Source: Desulfuromusa kysingii (GTDB lineage Bacteria > Desulfobacterota > Desulfuromonadia > Desulfuromonadales > Geopsychrobacteraceae). Taken from it: a DNA stretch of 64,000 nt. Positions 17,299 to 26,575 of this stretch are shown one piece after another. The stretch spans positions 248,001-312,000 of the forward strand of contig NZ_FNQN01000002.1 of NCBI RefSeq assembly GCF_900107645.1, written 5' to 3'. The notes under the pieces were generated by a model. The model was given only the letters and a program-made list of their open reading frames with translations. It was not told the origin of the DNA and searched no databases. Within the stretch, counting starts at the first letter, position 1; every line of letters starts with the position of its first letter. Made by a program: the position numbers and the translations under genes.

Positions 17299-17696
17299 AT
17301 CGTCTCCTGTCCCTCACTCTTTGAACCAGGCAAGCTCCGCGTCGCAACCACCGCAACACCGGTTCCAGCAACATTCTCGAGGATAATTTGCCCCACCTGC
17401 ACCGGGGCTTTGACCTTATATCTATGAAGCTCTCGCACCACAGCTAAAACAGTTTCTTTGGGTATGCTTTCCGCTGTTTTAACGGGGACACGAGGCCACA
17501 AACCACCACTACAAGCAACAGTCGTACTCACCATTCTTCTAGGAGCTGTGTACTCCTGCCGTGCATACTCTTCCCCTTTTTTGCAGCTATAGCCGGTAAT
17601 TTCCTCTATTTCACCATCAACTATCGTCAACTGCAGGGGGCAACTCATCGGGCAACCAATACAAGTCATATTTTTTATCTCTTTCATATCATTCAA
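17295..17696 (-). CDS. DUF1667 cysteine protein, partner of GlpAB-like oxidoreductases
   Basis: The 133-residue protein has the DUF1667 cysteine pattern near its start: CIGCPMSC at about residues 13-20, a further Cys in YSCKKGEEYA, and later the conserved VKTAESIPKE. The four cysteines suggest an iron-sulfur or zinc site. Family members nearly always follow a pair of FAD oxidoreductases annotated as glycerol-3-phosphate dehydrogenase-like, as here. It overlaps the upstream oxidoreductase by eight bases. The exact role, probably electron transfer, is inferred. Confidence 0.85.
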   Translation of the reverse strand: MNDMKEIKNMTCIGCPMSCPLQLTIVDGEIEEITGYSCKKGEEYARQEYTAPRRMVSTTVACSGGLWPRVPVKTAESIPKETVLAVVRELHRYKVKAPVQVGQIILENVAGTGVAVVATRSLPGSKSEGQETI

Positions 17697-18948
17697 CCTC
17701 CTGCGGGCGAACTTCTATTTTCAAGTTGTCGCCAAAGTAACGATCAAGAACCTCAGGAGCAAGGGTAAGCCGGATCATCTCAGCAGGAATCAACATACGG
17801 AACTTTTTCTGATAGCGATCACCAATAGATAAAATACAATTCTTCATCGGTTGTTTGACTCGCAGGTAGATAACCTGCTCACGATCAGGGGAAAGGCTAT
17901 GCGGCACGCAGGAAGCAATATTTGCCCCTTTCTGCAGGGCGATATTATCACCTGGACGGCGCCTACCAAGCGCAAGATCCGCCGCAAATTGTCCAGCCCG
18001 CAGTGATTCCTCCGAGACAAAATCGACAATGTCGTGAACGTGTAACACGTTGCCACAGGCGAAAACTCCTGGCAGAGAGGTTTCCAAAGTGCTATTCACC
18101 TGTGGGCCTCCAGTGGCCGGATCCATATGTAATCTGAGTTTGGTCGACAGTTCATTTTCAGGGATCAAACCGATAGAAAAAAGCAGCGTATCACAATCAA
18201 CATCCCAAGACTTGTTAAGGTCGGGGAGACGTTGCGCATCGACCGGTGCAATGGTCAGGCGATTGACGCGATCACGTCCATGGATGAAGGCGACCGTTGC
18301 TGAGAGTTGTAGAGGAATATCAAAATCATCGAGGCATTGAACCACATTGCGGGTCAAGCCATTGGAATATGGAAAGATTTCATAAACACTGACAACTTCA
18401 CAACCTTCCAAAGCCAGTCGTCGGGCCATGATCAGACCGATATCACCTGAACCGAGAATGGCAATCTTGCGTCCCGGCAGAACCCCTTTCATATTGACCA
18501 TTTTTTGTGCTAATCCGGCAGTCATCACCCCGGCAGGCCTGAATCCCGGCGTACGAATAGCGCCTCGAGTCCGCTCTCGACACCCCATCGCCAAAACCAC
18601 CGCACGCGCCTGCACGTTCAAATAGCCATGTCTGCCGCTGAGAACCGCCACCTGCAAGGCTGGACTGATATCAATAACATAAGAATCGGTCAACATCGTA
18701 ATATTCTCAGACAGGGCATGAGCAACAAAGCGCTCGGCGTATTCCGGCCCAGTCAGTTCTTCTTTGAAATAGTGCAATCCAAAACCACTATGAATACATT
18801 GATTGAGAATTCCCCCTGCTTCAACTTCCCGTTCAATAATGAGAATATTCTCGGCCCCGGACTTACGGGCACCCAAGGCGGCGGCTAATCCAGCAGGTCC
18901 GCCACCGACGATCACCACATCATACTGTTTTTTCAGTGGATTATTCAT
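17689..18948 (-). CDS. FAD/NAD-dependent oxidoreductase, GlpB-like second subunit
   Basis: The 419-residue flavoprotein starts with a dinucleotide fold, VVIVGGGPAGLAAALGARKSG, and has a second one, IAILGSGDIGLIMARRLAL, near residue 160, as in the pyridine-nucleotide-disulfide class but without a CxxxxC disulfide. The C-terminal FAD site is GVFACGNVLHVHD. In known three-gene modules this protein works with the preceding GlpA-like dehydrogenase and a DUF1667 protein. It overlaps both neighbours by 4-8 bases. Substrate is uncertain because no glycerol kinase or facilitator lies nearby. Confidence 0.82.
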   Translation of the reverse strand: MNNPLKKQYDVVIVGGGPAGLAAALGARKSGAENILIIEREVEAGGILNQCIHSGFGLHYFKEELTGPEYAERFVAHALSENITMLTDSYVIDISPALQVAVLSGRHGYLNVQARAVVLAMGCRERTRGAIRTPGFRPAGVMTAGLAQKMVNMKGVLPGRKIAILGSGDIGLIMARRLALEGCEVVSVYEIFPYSNGLTRNVVQCLDDFDIPLQLSATVAFIHGRDRVNRLTIAPVDAQRLPDLNKSWDVDCDTLLFSIGLIPENELSTKLRLHMDPATGGPQVNSTLETSLPGVFACGNVLHVHDIVDFVSEESLRAGQFAADLALGRRRPGDNIALQKGANIASCVPHSLSPDREQVIYLRVKQPMKNCILSIGDRYQKKFRMLIPAEMIRLTLAPEVLDRYFGDNLKIEVRPQEVE

Positions 18949-20390
18949 ACTTCATCCTCTGCTAAGATTTGATCTCGACGTGGGATACAGACCTCCGACC
19001 CTTGACCACGCTTACTTATTGTCGTCAGGGGGACATCCAGATGCTGGACTAAAAGATCCATAATTCGTGTGGTGCAAAATCCCCCTTGACAACGTCCCAT
19101 TCCGGCACGGACCCGGAACTTCACCCCATCGAGGGTACGGGCACCATGTTGAATCGCGTAGAGCACCTCTGCTTCAGTGACGGACTCACAACGACAAACG
19201 ATACGTCCGTAAGCCGGATCTTCCAAGATTGCGGCCTTCCGCTCTGTGGGTGTCATCTGCGAGAAACGGGGGGGGCCATCGATATCTGCTTTCCATCGCT
19301 CCTTTTCAGTAAGAGCAATGCCATCAGCACGGAGCATCTCGGTCACATAGGTGGCAATAGCCGGCGCTGCGGTAAGACCGGGAGACTGAATCCCGGCAAT
19401 ATTATAGAAACCACGGACAGATGACCCCTCAATAACAAAATCATTGCTGTCGGCAACAGCCCGCAACCCGGCAAACTCGGTAATAGTGTCACGGTCAGAG
19501 ATGGCCGGACAATATTCCTGTACCGATGCGAAAACTTTCGCAGCCCCAGAAAAACTGGTGGTAAAATCTTCACGATCATCCACATCTTCTGCGGTTGGCC
19601 CCACCATAATCGGGCCATCAACAGTCGGAATAATCAGAACCCCCTTACTGGTGGCGGTAGGGGTCGGAAAAATCAGATGGGTGACAATTCCCTGTAGACG
19701 ACGATCCAGCATATATTCTTCGCCCTTGCGCGGAGAGATTTTAAAATTATCGGCACCGACCATCGCCGCGACACGATCGGCATACACTCCGGCCACATTA
19801 AGGACAATACGACTCTGAAAATCCTGCTGCTGGGTATGGATCAAAAACCCAGATTCAACCGCCTTGATGCTCTGGACCGGGTGAGCACAAAAAAGCTCAA
19901 CACCATTCTGACAGGCACATTCAATCAGCCCAAAGCAGGCTTCGTAGGGATTAATAACCCCTGCAGTTGGGGCATGGAGAGCTTGAAGGATGGTATGGCT
20001 GAGATTGGGCTCCTCTTTTTGCAGCCGCTTCGGATCCCATAACTCAAGGCCGGTCACCCCTCGTGATTCTCCCTGTTTTTTAAGATCCTGTAGATATTGC
20101 AGGTCCTCAGTTTGCCGCGCTATGAGCAGTTCACCGATGCGCCTAAAACCAAACTTCAGATCCTTGGCGAGATCGTCCCACATCTGGTTACCAGCCCACT
20201 CAAACTTCCCCTTAAGAGTGCCGGCTGATGAATGATGTCCGGCATGAATGATTCCTGAATTGGTTTTACTGGTCCCGAAACCAACCTCAACCTCCTTTTC
20301 AAGCAGCGCAAGGTGCAAATTGTAACGTGACAGCTCTCTGGCCAGAGCGCAGCCAACGACTCCGCCACCGATAATAATAACATCGTACAT
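18945..20390 (-). CDS. FAD-dependent dehydrogenase with [2Fe-2S] BFD domain, GlpA-like
   Basis: The start at 20390 is preceded by AAGGAGG at seven bases. The 481-residue protein has an N-terminal FAD fold (YDVIIIGGGVVGCALARELS), a DAO-type catalytic region, and a C-terminal BFD-like [2Fe-2S] domain at about residues 395-450, with CRCESVTEAE and GRCQGGFC giving four cysteines. This is the anaerobic glycerol-3-phosphate dehydrogenase-like architecture also seen in other FAD dehydrogenases. It lies 43 bases after the formate-THF ligase gene and probably shares its transcript. Confidence 0.85.
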   Translation of the reverse strand: MYDVIIIGGGVVGCALARELSRYNLHLALLEKEVEVGFGTSKTNSGIIHAGHHSSAGTLKGKFEWAGNQMWDDLAKDLKFGFRRIGELLIARQTEDLQYLQDLKKQGESRGVTGLELWDPKRLQKEEPNLSHTILQALHAPTAGVINPYEACFGLIECACQNGVELFCAHPVQSIKAVESGFLIHTQQQDFQSRIVLNVAGVYADRVAAMVGADNFKISPRKGEEYMLDRRLQGIVTHLIFPTPTATSKGVLIIPTVDGPIMVGPTAEDVDDREDFTTSFSGAAKVFASVQEYCPAISDRDTITEFAGLRAVADSNDFVIEGSSVRGFYNIAGIQSPGLTAAPAIATYVTEMLRADGIALTEKERWKADIDGPPRFSQMTPTERKAAILEDPAYGRIVCRCESVTEAEVLYAIQHGARTLDGVKFRVRAGMGRCQGGFCTTRIMDLLVQHLDVPLTTISKRGQGSEVCIPRRDQILAEDEV

Positions 20391-20433
20391 TCTCCAACCT
20401 CCTTGAACAATCAACCCACAAGGGGACTACAAC

Positions 20434-22098
20434 TCATTCCAATCCGTCAATCGATCCATCCGGCTGCAACCGCCAACGTTCCGCTGCGGGATGCTTCGGC
20501 AAGCCCGGCATGCGTAAAATATCGCCAGTGAAAACCACCAGAAAACCCGCTCCTGAATTTATTTGCAGTCGCCGTACGGTGATATCAAAGTGACGTGGTC
20601 GGCCCAGTAACTTAGGATCATCCGAAAGCGAACCCGGTGCTTTGGCAATACATATAGGCAGGTTGGCAAATCCAAGTTGTTGAATCTGACGCAGATCTTT
20701 GGCCGCCTGTCGGGTAAAGGCAACATCATCAGCACCATAGATCTGGCGACTAACAATCTTGATCTTTTCTTCCACCGGCAACTCGAGCGAATACAAAGGT
20801 GAGTATGGCTGGCTCTGACCGGCAACCTGAATCACCTGTTTGGCCAATTCAATAGCACCGTCGCCTCCGCTGGCATAATGATCACACAGTACAAACGGAG
20901 TCTTAACCTTTTGACAGTGATTCTTAATCACATCCAGTTCTTCAGTCTCATCTCCTGAGAAATGATTAAGAGCAACCAACGGCTCTTTATTAAACTTGCG
21001 CACATTCTCAATATGCTTGTCGAGATTGTCCAACCCCTGGCGTAATGCCGACACATCTTTACCACCAAGACTGTCAACAGCCCTCCCACCATGTAATTTC
21101 AGCGCTCTGGTTGTCGTCACCAAGACCACGGCCAAAGGATCTAAATGACCAATTCGACATTTGATATCAAAAAACTTTTCCGCGCCGAGATCAAAACCAA
21201 ATCCAGCCTCTGTGATCGCCCAGTCGGCATAATGTTGCGCCATCTGGGTCGCCATTAGACTGTTGCAACCATGGGCAATATTGGCAAAGGGGCCACCGTG
21301 GACAAAAGCGGGAACCCCTTCCAGGGTCTGCACCAGATTGGGATGGATGGCATCACGCAGGAGAGCAAGCATGGCCCCGGTGATCTGCAATTGCTTGGCA
21401 AAAACCGGCTCACCCTGATAAGTAAAGGCAACTAAGGTATTTTCGAGGCGTTGGCAAAAATCATCCATATCCGCGGCCAGACAAAGCATCGCCATCACTT
21501 CAGAAGCTGCGGTGATGTCAAAACCTCCCTCACGCGGAATCCCCTGCTGCTTCCCCCCCAATCCGAGAACGATATGCCGCAAGCTACGATCATTCATGTC
21601 CATCACCCGCCGCCAGAGGATCCGGCGCGGGTCAATATTGAGTTCATTACCCTGAAAAATATGGTTATCAATGGCCGCAGAAAGGAGGTTATTGGCGCTG
21701 GTGATAGCGTGAAAATCACCGGTAAAATGGAGGTTGATCCGATCGCTAGGAACAAGCTGGCTATAACCGCCACCGGTCGCCCCACCCTTCATCCCCAGAC
21801 AGGGACCGAGTGAAGGTTCCCGTAATGCCAGACAGACCGATTCCCCCAACCGGGCAAAAGCCTGCCCGAGTCCGATCGTCGTCGTAGTTTTCCCTTCGCC
21901 GGCAGCCGTGGGGGTCGTCGCAGAAACCAGAACCAAGCGCCCCTTCTTGCCTGTTGGTCGGTGTAAAGCGTTCAAATCAACCTTCGCCATATCCCGACCA
22001 TAGGGCCACAGATCAGACTTAGCGATCCCTAATTGATCCGCAATCTGACCAATCGGCTTCGGTCTGATCTGCCGCGCGATCTCGGTATCACTCAGCAT
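20434..22098 (-). CDS. fhs: Formate--tetrahydrofolate ligase
   Basis: The start is the ATG at 22098 with GAGGG seven bases upstream; the frame continues back to a TTG. The 554-residue product is full length for Fhs. It shows the ATP-binding loop TPTAAGEGKTTTTIGLG near residue 62, REPSLGPCLGMKGGATGGGY, and the C-terminal GLPKHPAAE. The enzyme makes 10-formyl-THF from formate with ATP, feeding one-carbon metabolism. It is the first gene of a minus-strand run with the two FAD oxidoreductases and DUF1667. Confidence 0.95.
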   Translation of the reverse strand: MLSDTEIARQIRPKPIGQIADQLGIAKSDLWPYGRDMAKVDLNALHRPTGKKGRLVLVSATTPTAAGEGKTTTTIGLGQAFARLGESVCLALREPSLGPCLGMKGGATGGGYSQLVPSDRINLHFTGDFHAITSANNLLSAAIDNHIFQGNELNIDPRRILWRRVMDMNDRSLRHIVLGLGGKQQGIPREGGFDITAASEVMAMLCLAADMDDFCQRLENTLVAFTYQGEPVFAKQLQITGAMLALLRDAIHPNLVQTLEGVPAFVHGGPFANIAHGCNSLMATQMAQHYADWAITEAGFGFDLGAEKFFDIKCRIGHLDPLAVVLVTTTRALKLHGGRAVDSLGGKDVSALRQGLDNLDKHIENVRKFNKEPLVALNHFSGDETEELDVIKNHCQKVKTPFVLCDHYASGGDGAIELAKQVIQVAGQSQPYSPLYSLELPVEEKIKIVSRQIYGADDVAFTRQAAKDLRQIQQLGFANLPICIAKAPGSLSDDPKLLGRPRHFDITVRRLQINSGAGFLVVFTGDILRMPGLPKHPAAERWRLQPDGSIDGLE

Positions 22099-22280
22099 AG
22101 AGAATCCCTCATCCAAAAAAAATTTAATGCATCTTCATCTTCATATTTTACCACTTGAGGAGGAATTTACTAATTCTGGATGGCGATAAAACGAGAAATA
22201 TCGACAATATGAATCCTTGCAGATACGGCCCCCATCTCCCCGATGACACTGAGCCTTGAAATATTCTGATCCGTATCCAA

Positions 22281-22318
22281 AAAAAGAAAAAGCCCCTGAA
22301 ACATTTAAGTCCAGGGGC
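22281..22318 (-). terminator. Intrinsic terminator after the BI-1 gene
   Basis: On the minus strand a GCCCCTG/CAGGGGC stem (22318-22312 with 22298-22292) is followed by a T-rich run read from 22290 to 22279. It lies 45 bases after the end of the Bax-inhibitor gene. The rest of the 264-base stretch between the two minus-strand genes shows no gene. Confidence 0.7.
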
Positions 22319-22362
22319 ACTGATTACAAGTTTTATGGTTATCTCTAGCGGCAATAAAGGCT

Positions 22363-23064
22363 TTAACGTCTGTTGCCCATAATCCGTAACAGCATCAGAA
22401 ACAGGTTGATAAAATCAAGATAAAGTCTCAGAGCTCCAAGAATAGCCGCTTTATGGCGCTCTTGTTCGTTAGCAAAACCAGCCTGGCCGATCAATTTAAT
22501 TTTTTGGGTGTCATAGGCCGTCAAACCCACAAAAACCAAAACACCAATATAACTGGTGACCCAGTAAATCATTTCACTTTGCAGAAAAATATTCACCACC
22601 GAAGCAATAATGATTCCCACCAACCCCATAAACATAAAACTTCCAAGGCCGGTCAGGTCACGTTTGGTCGCATAACCATAGAGACTCATGGCGCCAAAAG
22701 TCCCTGCTGTGACCAAAAAGGCGCTGGCAATTGAACTGTTGGTATAAATGAGAAAGATTGCCGCAAAAGTGATGCCGTTTAAGGCCGAATAGCCCAGAAA
22801 CATCAAGGTAGCTGTTGCTGCGCTGATCCGGTTGATAGCGGCGGACATAGCAATCACCAGTCCCAGTTCAGCAAAGATCAGTCCATAAAAAACCACCCGG
22901 TTGCCAAAAATCATTTGTTGAGCTGCTGCACTGGAAAGCATCATGAAGGATGCCAGAGCTGTCACCGCAAGCCCCGCAGTCATCCACAGGTAGACTTTGC
23001 GAAAAAAGGTGTTAGTAATCGTTATTGGGGCACTATCAGTGTAAGTTCCGTTCGGGCTGTACAT
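22363..23064 (-). CDS. Bax inhibitor-1 family membrane protein
   Basis: The start at 23064 has AAGGAGAAGGA upstream; the longer open frame to 23253 crosses the promoter and is not coding. The 233-residue protein has seven hydrophobic segments, YLWMTAGLAVTALASF near the N-terminus, and the C-terminal LRLYLDFINLFLMLLRIMG that marks the BI-1/YccA (UPF0005) family. Members form calcium or proton leak channels or interact with membrane proteases. It appears to be a single-gene unit. Confidence 0.9.
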   Translation of the reverse strand: MYSPNGTYTDSAPITITNTFFRKVYLWMTAGLAVTALASFMMLSSAAAQQMIFGNRVVFYGLIFAELGLVIAMSAAINRISAATATLMFLGYSALNGITFAAIFLIYTNSSIASAFLVTAGTFGAMSLYGYATKRDLTGLGSFMFMGLVGIIIASVVNIFLQSEMIYWVTSYIGVLVFVGLTAYDTQKIKLIGQAGFANEQERHKAAILGALRLYLDFINLFLMLLRIMGNRR

Positions 23065-23102
23065 TGTTATGTCCTTCTCCTTGTGAAAATAAAAAGTAAA
23101 GT

Positions 23103-23118
23103 TTGTACCTTTATACAA
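23103..23118. promoter_or_regulatory. Operator-like inverted repeat in the BI-1 leader
   Basis: TTGTACCTTTATACAA has 5-base arms (TTGTA and TACAA) around a 6-base spacer. It lies between the -10 box and the ribosome site of the BI-1 gene, a position suited to a repressor. No specific regulator is recognised, and short AT-rich dyads occur by chance. Confidence 0.25.
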
Positions 23119-23131
23119 GTGACCAATGGGT

Positions 23132-23140
23132 ATTATACCA
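23132..23140 (-). promoter_or_regulatory. Extended -10 promoter of the BI-1 gene
   Basis: On the minus strand the sequence TGGTATAAT is a perfect extended -10 element, about 70 bases before the BI-1 start. A clear -35 box is absent. Confidence 0.5.
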
Positions 23141-23319
23141 CAATGACTCCATACGGGATATCTATACCGAAGCAGTTTCGCTGTTCTTGTCGCGTTGCTT
23201 TTTTTGCTTGTCTTTTGCCAAAAATAGACACTAAGCTCGCATAAGAACGGCAATTTTTGACCAAAGAGTTTGCGGCTTTATTTGCTAAAAAAACGCCTTC
23301 ATTGCAGACAGGTTGAATT

Positions 23320-23820
23320 ATGACTCGACAAAAAACTGTAGAACAACTTGAAATCCGTGCCATGACCATTGATGACCTCGCAGCAGTTTTCCACCTGGGT
23401 GAAGAACTTTTTACCTCGGAATTTTCTCAAAGCATGTACCGAACCTGGGATGAGTATGAAATCACCACTCTGTTCAACTCTGACAACGAACTCTGCATCG
23501 TCGCCGAGTTTGCCGGAGAAGTCATCGGTTTCGCTCTCGGCACCACCGTTGAGAAAAATAACTCAGCCTGGAAATACGGCTATCTGGTCTGGATTGGTGT
23601 ACGGCCAGGCACACAAAAATGTGGCGCCGGTGATAAACTCTTCACAGAGATTAAGCAACGGATGTTAGATCAAGGTGTGCGGATGATTGTTATCGATACC
23701 GATGCTGACAACAAGGGGGGAATCCGCTTTTTCAAAAAGCAGGGGTTCGGCAATACCCAGAAGCATGTCTACATGACCTTGAATCTTTCTCGGGAACAAA
23801 AAAAGCGCAAGAAGGATTAG
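23320..23820 (+). CDS. GNAT-family N-acetyltransferase
   Basis: The 166-residue protein follows the GNAT fold: IRAMTIDDLAAVFHLGEELF at the start, a central strand VWIGVRPGTQKCGAGDKLF holding the acetyl-CoA loop, and a C-terminal RFFKKQGFGNTQKHVYM. Its substrate is not predictable. It ends one base before the next gene's start, so it is in an operon with an M20 peptidase, which suggests a small amine or peptide substrate, though this is only contextual. Confidence 0.85.
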   Translation: MTRQKTVEQLEIRAMTIDDLAAVFHLGEELFTSEFSQSMYRTWDEYEITTLFNSDNELCIVAEFAGEVIGFALGTTVEKNNSAWKYGYLVWIGVRPGTQKCGAGDKLFTEIKQRMLDQGVRMIVIDTDADNKGGIRFFKKQGFGNTQKHVYMTLNLSREQKKRKKD

Positions 23821-23821
23821 T

Positions 23822-24979
23822 ATGAGTGTCGCTCTTGAACACGTCTGGAACGCGATCGATCCAATCCGTCTCCGGCAAACCTTGATGGAAATGATCGATA
23901 TTTATTCCCCTTCGGGAAAAGAAGAAGATATACAACTCTATCTGGAAGAACGTCTCGTTGCGACCGGCATTCCAGTCCGCAGACAGATTGTCGAGGGTGA
24001 GCGTTACAACCTGATCACCACCATGGGTCAAGGTGAGCCGTCCTTATATTTCGTTGGCCATGTTGATACAGTTACCGCATGGGACATTGATAAATATACC
24101 GCTGTGGAAGAATGGGGGGTCGTCCGCGGTCTGGGCAGTGCCGATATGAAAGGTGGTTGCGCTGCGATGGTTGAGGCCTGGCTGGCACTGGCAACCCTGG
24201 CCGAAGAACAACGTCCCACACTCGGACTGTTACTGGTGGTGGGAGAGGAAGAAAATGGTGATGGCAGTAGCAGATTTCTAGCTGAGCAATGTCCAGACTG
24301 GGCAATTATCGGCGAACCAACGTCATTGCGCCCGGCATTTAACCATTATGGTTATATGGAGATTGCGCTGGTCACTCTGGGACGTCGCATCCACTCTTCG
24401 CTGCCAGAATTGGGGCACAACGCAATTGAGTCAATGTTACGCGTTCTACTACAAATTGAGCGCTCACCATTGTTTGCACAACAACCGTCCAAATTAGTCT
24501 ATTCAATCCGTGAAATGAGTTCATCTCGAGCCGGATTCGTTGTCCCTGACCGCTGTGACACATGGATTGATCTGCACCTTTCTCCAGACGTTCAACCGGC
24601 GACAGTCCGTGCAGAACTGGAGCAGACCCTCACCCATGCACGGCAAACAATTAAAGGACTTTCCTTAGAAGCCCGTTTTGACTTTGAATCCGGGGGCTAT
24701 GAATTACCCCTGAATAATCCATTGATGGTGGCCTTGGAAGATATTTTCCCACGACTCAATTTGCCCCTTCAATTTGTTCCATTCCGGTCTCACTCCGATG
24801 GTAATCTGTTTTATCAGGCGGGGAGCAAGCCTTTGATCCTTGGACCAGGATCGCTGGAAACGGCACATACCTCAGAGGAACAAACCAGCTTGACCGAGGT
24901 TGAAGCAGCAGCACGAATTTATGCAGCACTGGCACTCGCATGCCCTCATACAGACCATCACCAGGAACCAGTCCGCTAA
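23822..24979 (+). CDS. M20-family metallopeptidase, ArgE/DapE type
   Basis: The 385-residue protein has the M20 signatures in order: FVGHVDTV (first metal histidine and aspartate), RGLGSADMKGGCAAM (bridging Asp), GEEENGDGS (catalytic and metal Glu pair) and a final metal histidine in the C-terminal stretch TAHTSEEQT. Such enzymes remove acyl or amino acid groups from small substrates in the cytoplasm, using two zinc ions. It could be an acetylornithine or succinyl-diaminopimelate deacylase-like enzyme, but the neighbours do not settle this. Confidence 0.85.
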   Translation: MSVALEHVWNAIDPIRLRQTLMEMIDIYSPSGKEEDIQLYLEERLVATGIPVRRQIVEGERYNLITTMGQGEPSLYFVGHVDTVTAWDIDKYTAVEEWGVVRGLGSADMKGGCAAMVEAWLALATLAEEQRPTLGLLLVVGEEENGDGSSRFLAEQCPDWAIIGEPTSLRPAFNHYGYMEIALVTLGRRIHSSLPELGHNAIESMLRVLLQIERSPLFAQQPSKLVYSIREMSSSRAGFVVPDRCDTWIDLHLSPDVQPATVRAELEQTLTHARQTIKGLSLEARFDFESGGYELPLNNPLMVALEDIFPRLNLPLQFVPFRSHSDGNLFYQAGSKPLILGPGSLETAHTSEEQTSLTEVEAAARIYAALALACPHTDHHQEPVR

Positions 24980-25006
24980 CAAGACCAGCGCCACAAGGAG
25001 ATAACC

Positions 25007-26380
25007 ATGGAGCCACTTGAGCCGGGGAAAAAGCTGGAAAAATTGTGGGAAGAGCTTTCAAGCCAAATTAACACGGATGATCCACAACAGATTGTCGCCT
25101 TTCTGGACAAAATAACTCCTGCCGACACCGCTTTAGCCGTCTCCCGATTGAACCCCGAAGAGCAAACCCGCTTATTAACATTGCTCAACCCAGAAGATGC
25201 TGCTGATGTCATTGCCGACATCTCCGACACCCAGGGTGCGGACCTGATTGAGGAGCTGCAACCGGGACACGCGGCAGCTATTCTCGAAGAACTGGACAGT
25301 GATCATATCGTTGACATCCTCGGGGAACTGGACGAAGCAGATGCCAGCGCAATTATCGATCAGATGACCCCGGTGGAAGCGGAAAAAGCCCGCCAGTTTC
25401 TCACTTATGCCCCTGATAGCGCCGGCGGGTTGATGATCTCAGAATATCTTGATTTTCAAAGTAACCAGACCGTTCAGGACGTCCTTGAGGAATTGCAGAA
25501 CAACCGTGAAAAATATGCGGAGTACGATGTTCAATACCTCTATGTCACAGATGACAACAATCACCTGCAAGGGGTGCTGCGGTTGCGAGACCTGCTGTTT
25601 CCAAAACGGACGACAAAACTTGCCAGTCTGATGATCAGCAACCCCTTTCGGGTCAACGCCAATGACTCTCTGCTCCAACTCCATAACTTTTTTGAAGAAC
25701 ACAACCTCTTCGGGGTACCCGTTGTCAACGACGACTCACGCTTACTCGGGATTGTCCTTCCAGAAGCTGTCGCAGAGGAAAAACACAATCGAAGTACAGA
25801 CCAGTTTCTCGGTTTTTCAGGGATTATCGGTGGTGAAGAGTTTCGTTCCATGCCGCTGCTGGCCCGTTCTGGACGACGCCTGTCCTGGCTCTCTTTGAAT
25901 GTTGTTCTGAACATCCTCGCTGCAAGTGTGATCGCCTTCTATCAAGACACCTTAGCAGCCGTCATTGCCTTGGCTGTTTTCTTGCCCATGGTCAGCGATA
26001 TGAGCGGTTGTTCCGGTAACCAAGCCGTTGCCGTCAGCATGCGTGAACTCTCTTTAGGCTTGGTGCGTCCGACCGAGTTACTGCGGGTGCTGGCAAAAGA
26101 GGCGAGTCTCGGCGTCTTGAATGGTCTGGCTCTTGGAATCCTGCTCGGAGCAATCGCTTATGTCTGGAAGGGAAATGCATTTTTAGGCCTGGTGGTTGGT
26201 GGAGCTCTCGCCGTCAACACCATTGTCGCTGTTTCTCTCGGCGGATTGATTCCTCTGTTGTTGAAACGGGCAAAACTTGATCCGGCTCTGGTTTCAAGTC
26301 CGTTGTTAACAACCGTGACAGATATGTGCGGATTCTTTTTTGTCCTCAGCTTCGCTTCTCTCGTTCTGGAAAAGCTCTGA
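25007..26380 (+). CDS. mgtE: MgtE-family magnesium transporter
   Basis: The 457-residue protein has the complete MgtE order: an N-terminal superhelical domain of MgtE_N repeats (residues 40-130, with LNPEDAADVIADI), twin CBS domains (about residues 140-260), and five membrane segments at the C-terminus. The DMSGCSGNQAVAVSMREL motif belongs to the pore. It conducts Mg into the cell and is gated by Mg at the CBS interface. AAGGAG precedes the ATG. It is 27 bases after the peptidase gene. Confidence 0.93.
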   Translation: MEPLEPGKKLEKLWEELSSQINTDDPQQIVAFLDKITPADTALAVSRLNPEEQTRLLTLLNPEDAADVIADISDTQGADLIEELQPGHAAAILEELDSDHIVDILGELDEADASAIIDQMTPVEAEKARQFLTYAPDSAGGLMISEYLDFQSNQTVQDVLEELQNNREKYAEYDVQYLYVTDDNNHLQGVLRLRDLLFPKRTTKLASLMISNPFRVNANDSLLQLHNFFEEHNLFGVPVVNDDSRLLGIVLPEAVAEEKHNRSTDQFLGFSGIIGGEEFRSMPLLARSGRRLSWLSLNVVLNILAASVIAFYQDTLAAVIALAVFLPMVSDMSGCSGNQAVAVSMRELSLGLVRPTELLRVLAKEASLGVLNGLALGILLGAIAYVWKGNAFLGLVVGGALAVNTIVAVSLGGLIPLLLKRAKLDPALVSSPLLTTVTDMCGFFFVLSFASLVLEKL

Positions 26381-26540
26381 GAGAACAACAATTCCTTTCC
26401 CTGCAAATAGATAGTTCCTTTATCGGTTGAGGTCATCTTTCACAGCTTTTCAAAGACGCTAAGCTGCTAAACCTATCTACCTGATTTTAAACGACAATAA
26501 ACCCTGCTTAAAAAAATAAATAGCGCCCCTATTTTTTATA

Positions 26541-26569
26541 TTGACGCCACAAAAATTTGAGCGTATAGC
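26541..26569 (+). promoter_or_regulatory. Sigma70 promoter of the ATP-grasp/KamA operon
   Basis: TTGACG at 26541-26546 and TATAGC at 26564-26569 are spaced by 17 bases. Expected transcription start is near 26576, giving a leader of about 150 nt before the first ATG at 26728. Confidence 0.6.
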
Positions 26570-26575
26570 TTCGCT

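Noticed and set aside
22363-23253. Long form of the BI-1 protein starting at 23253
   Set aside because: The extra residues cross the promoter and read as non-coding; the ATG at 23064 has the ribosome site.
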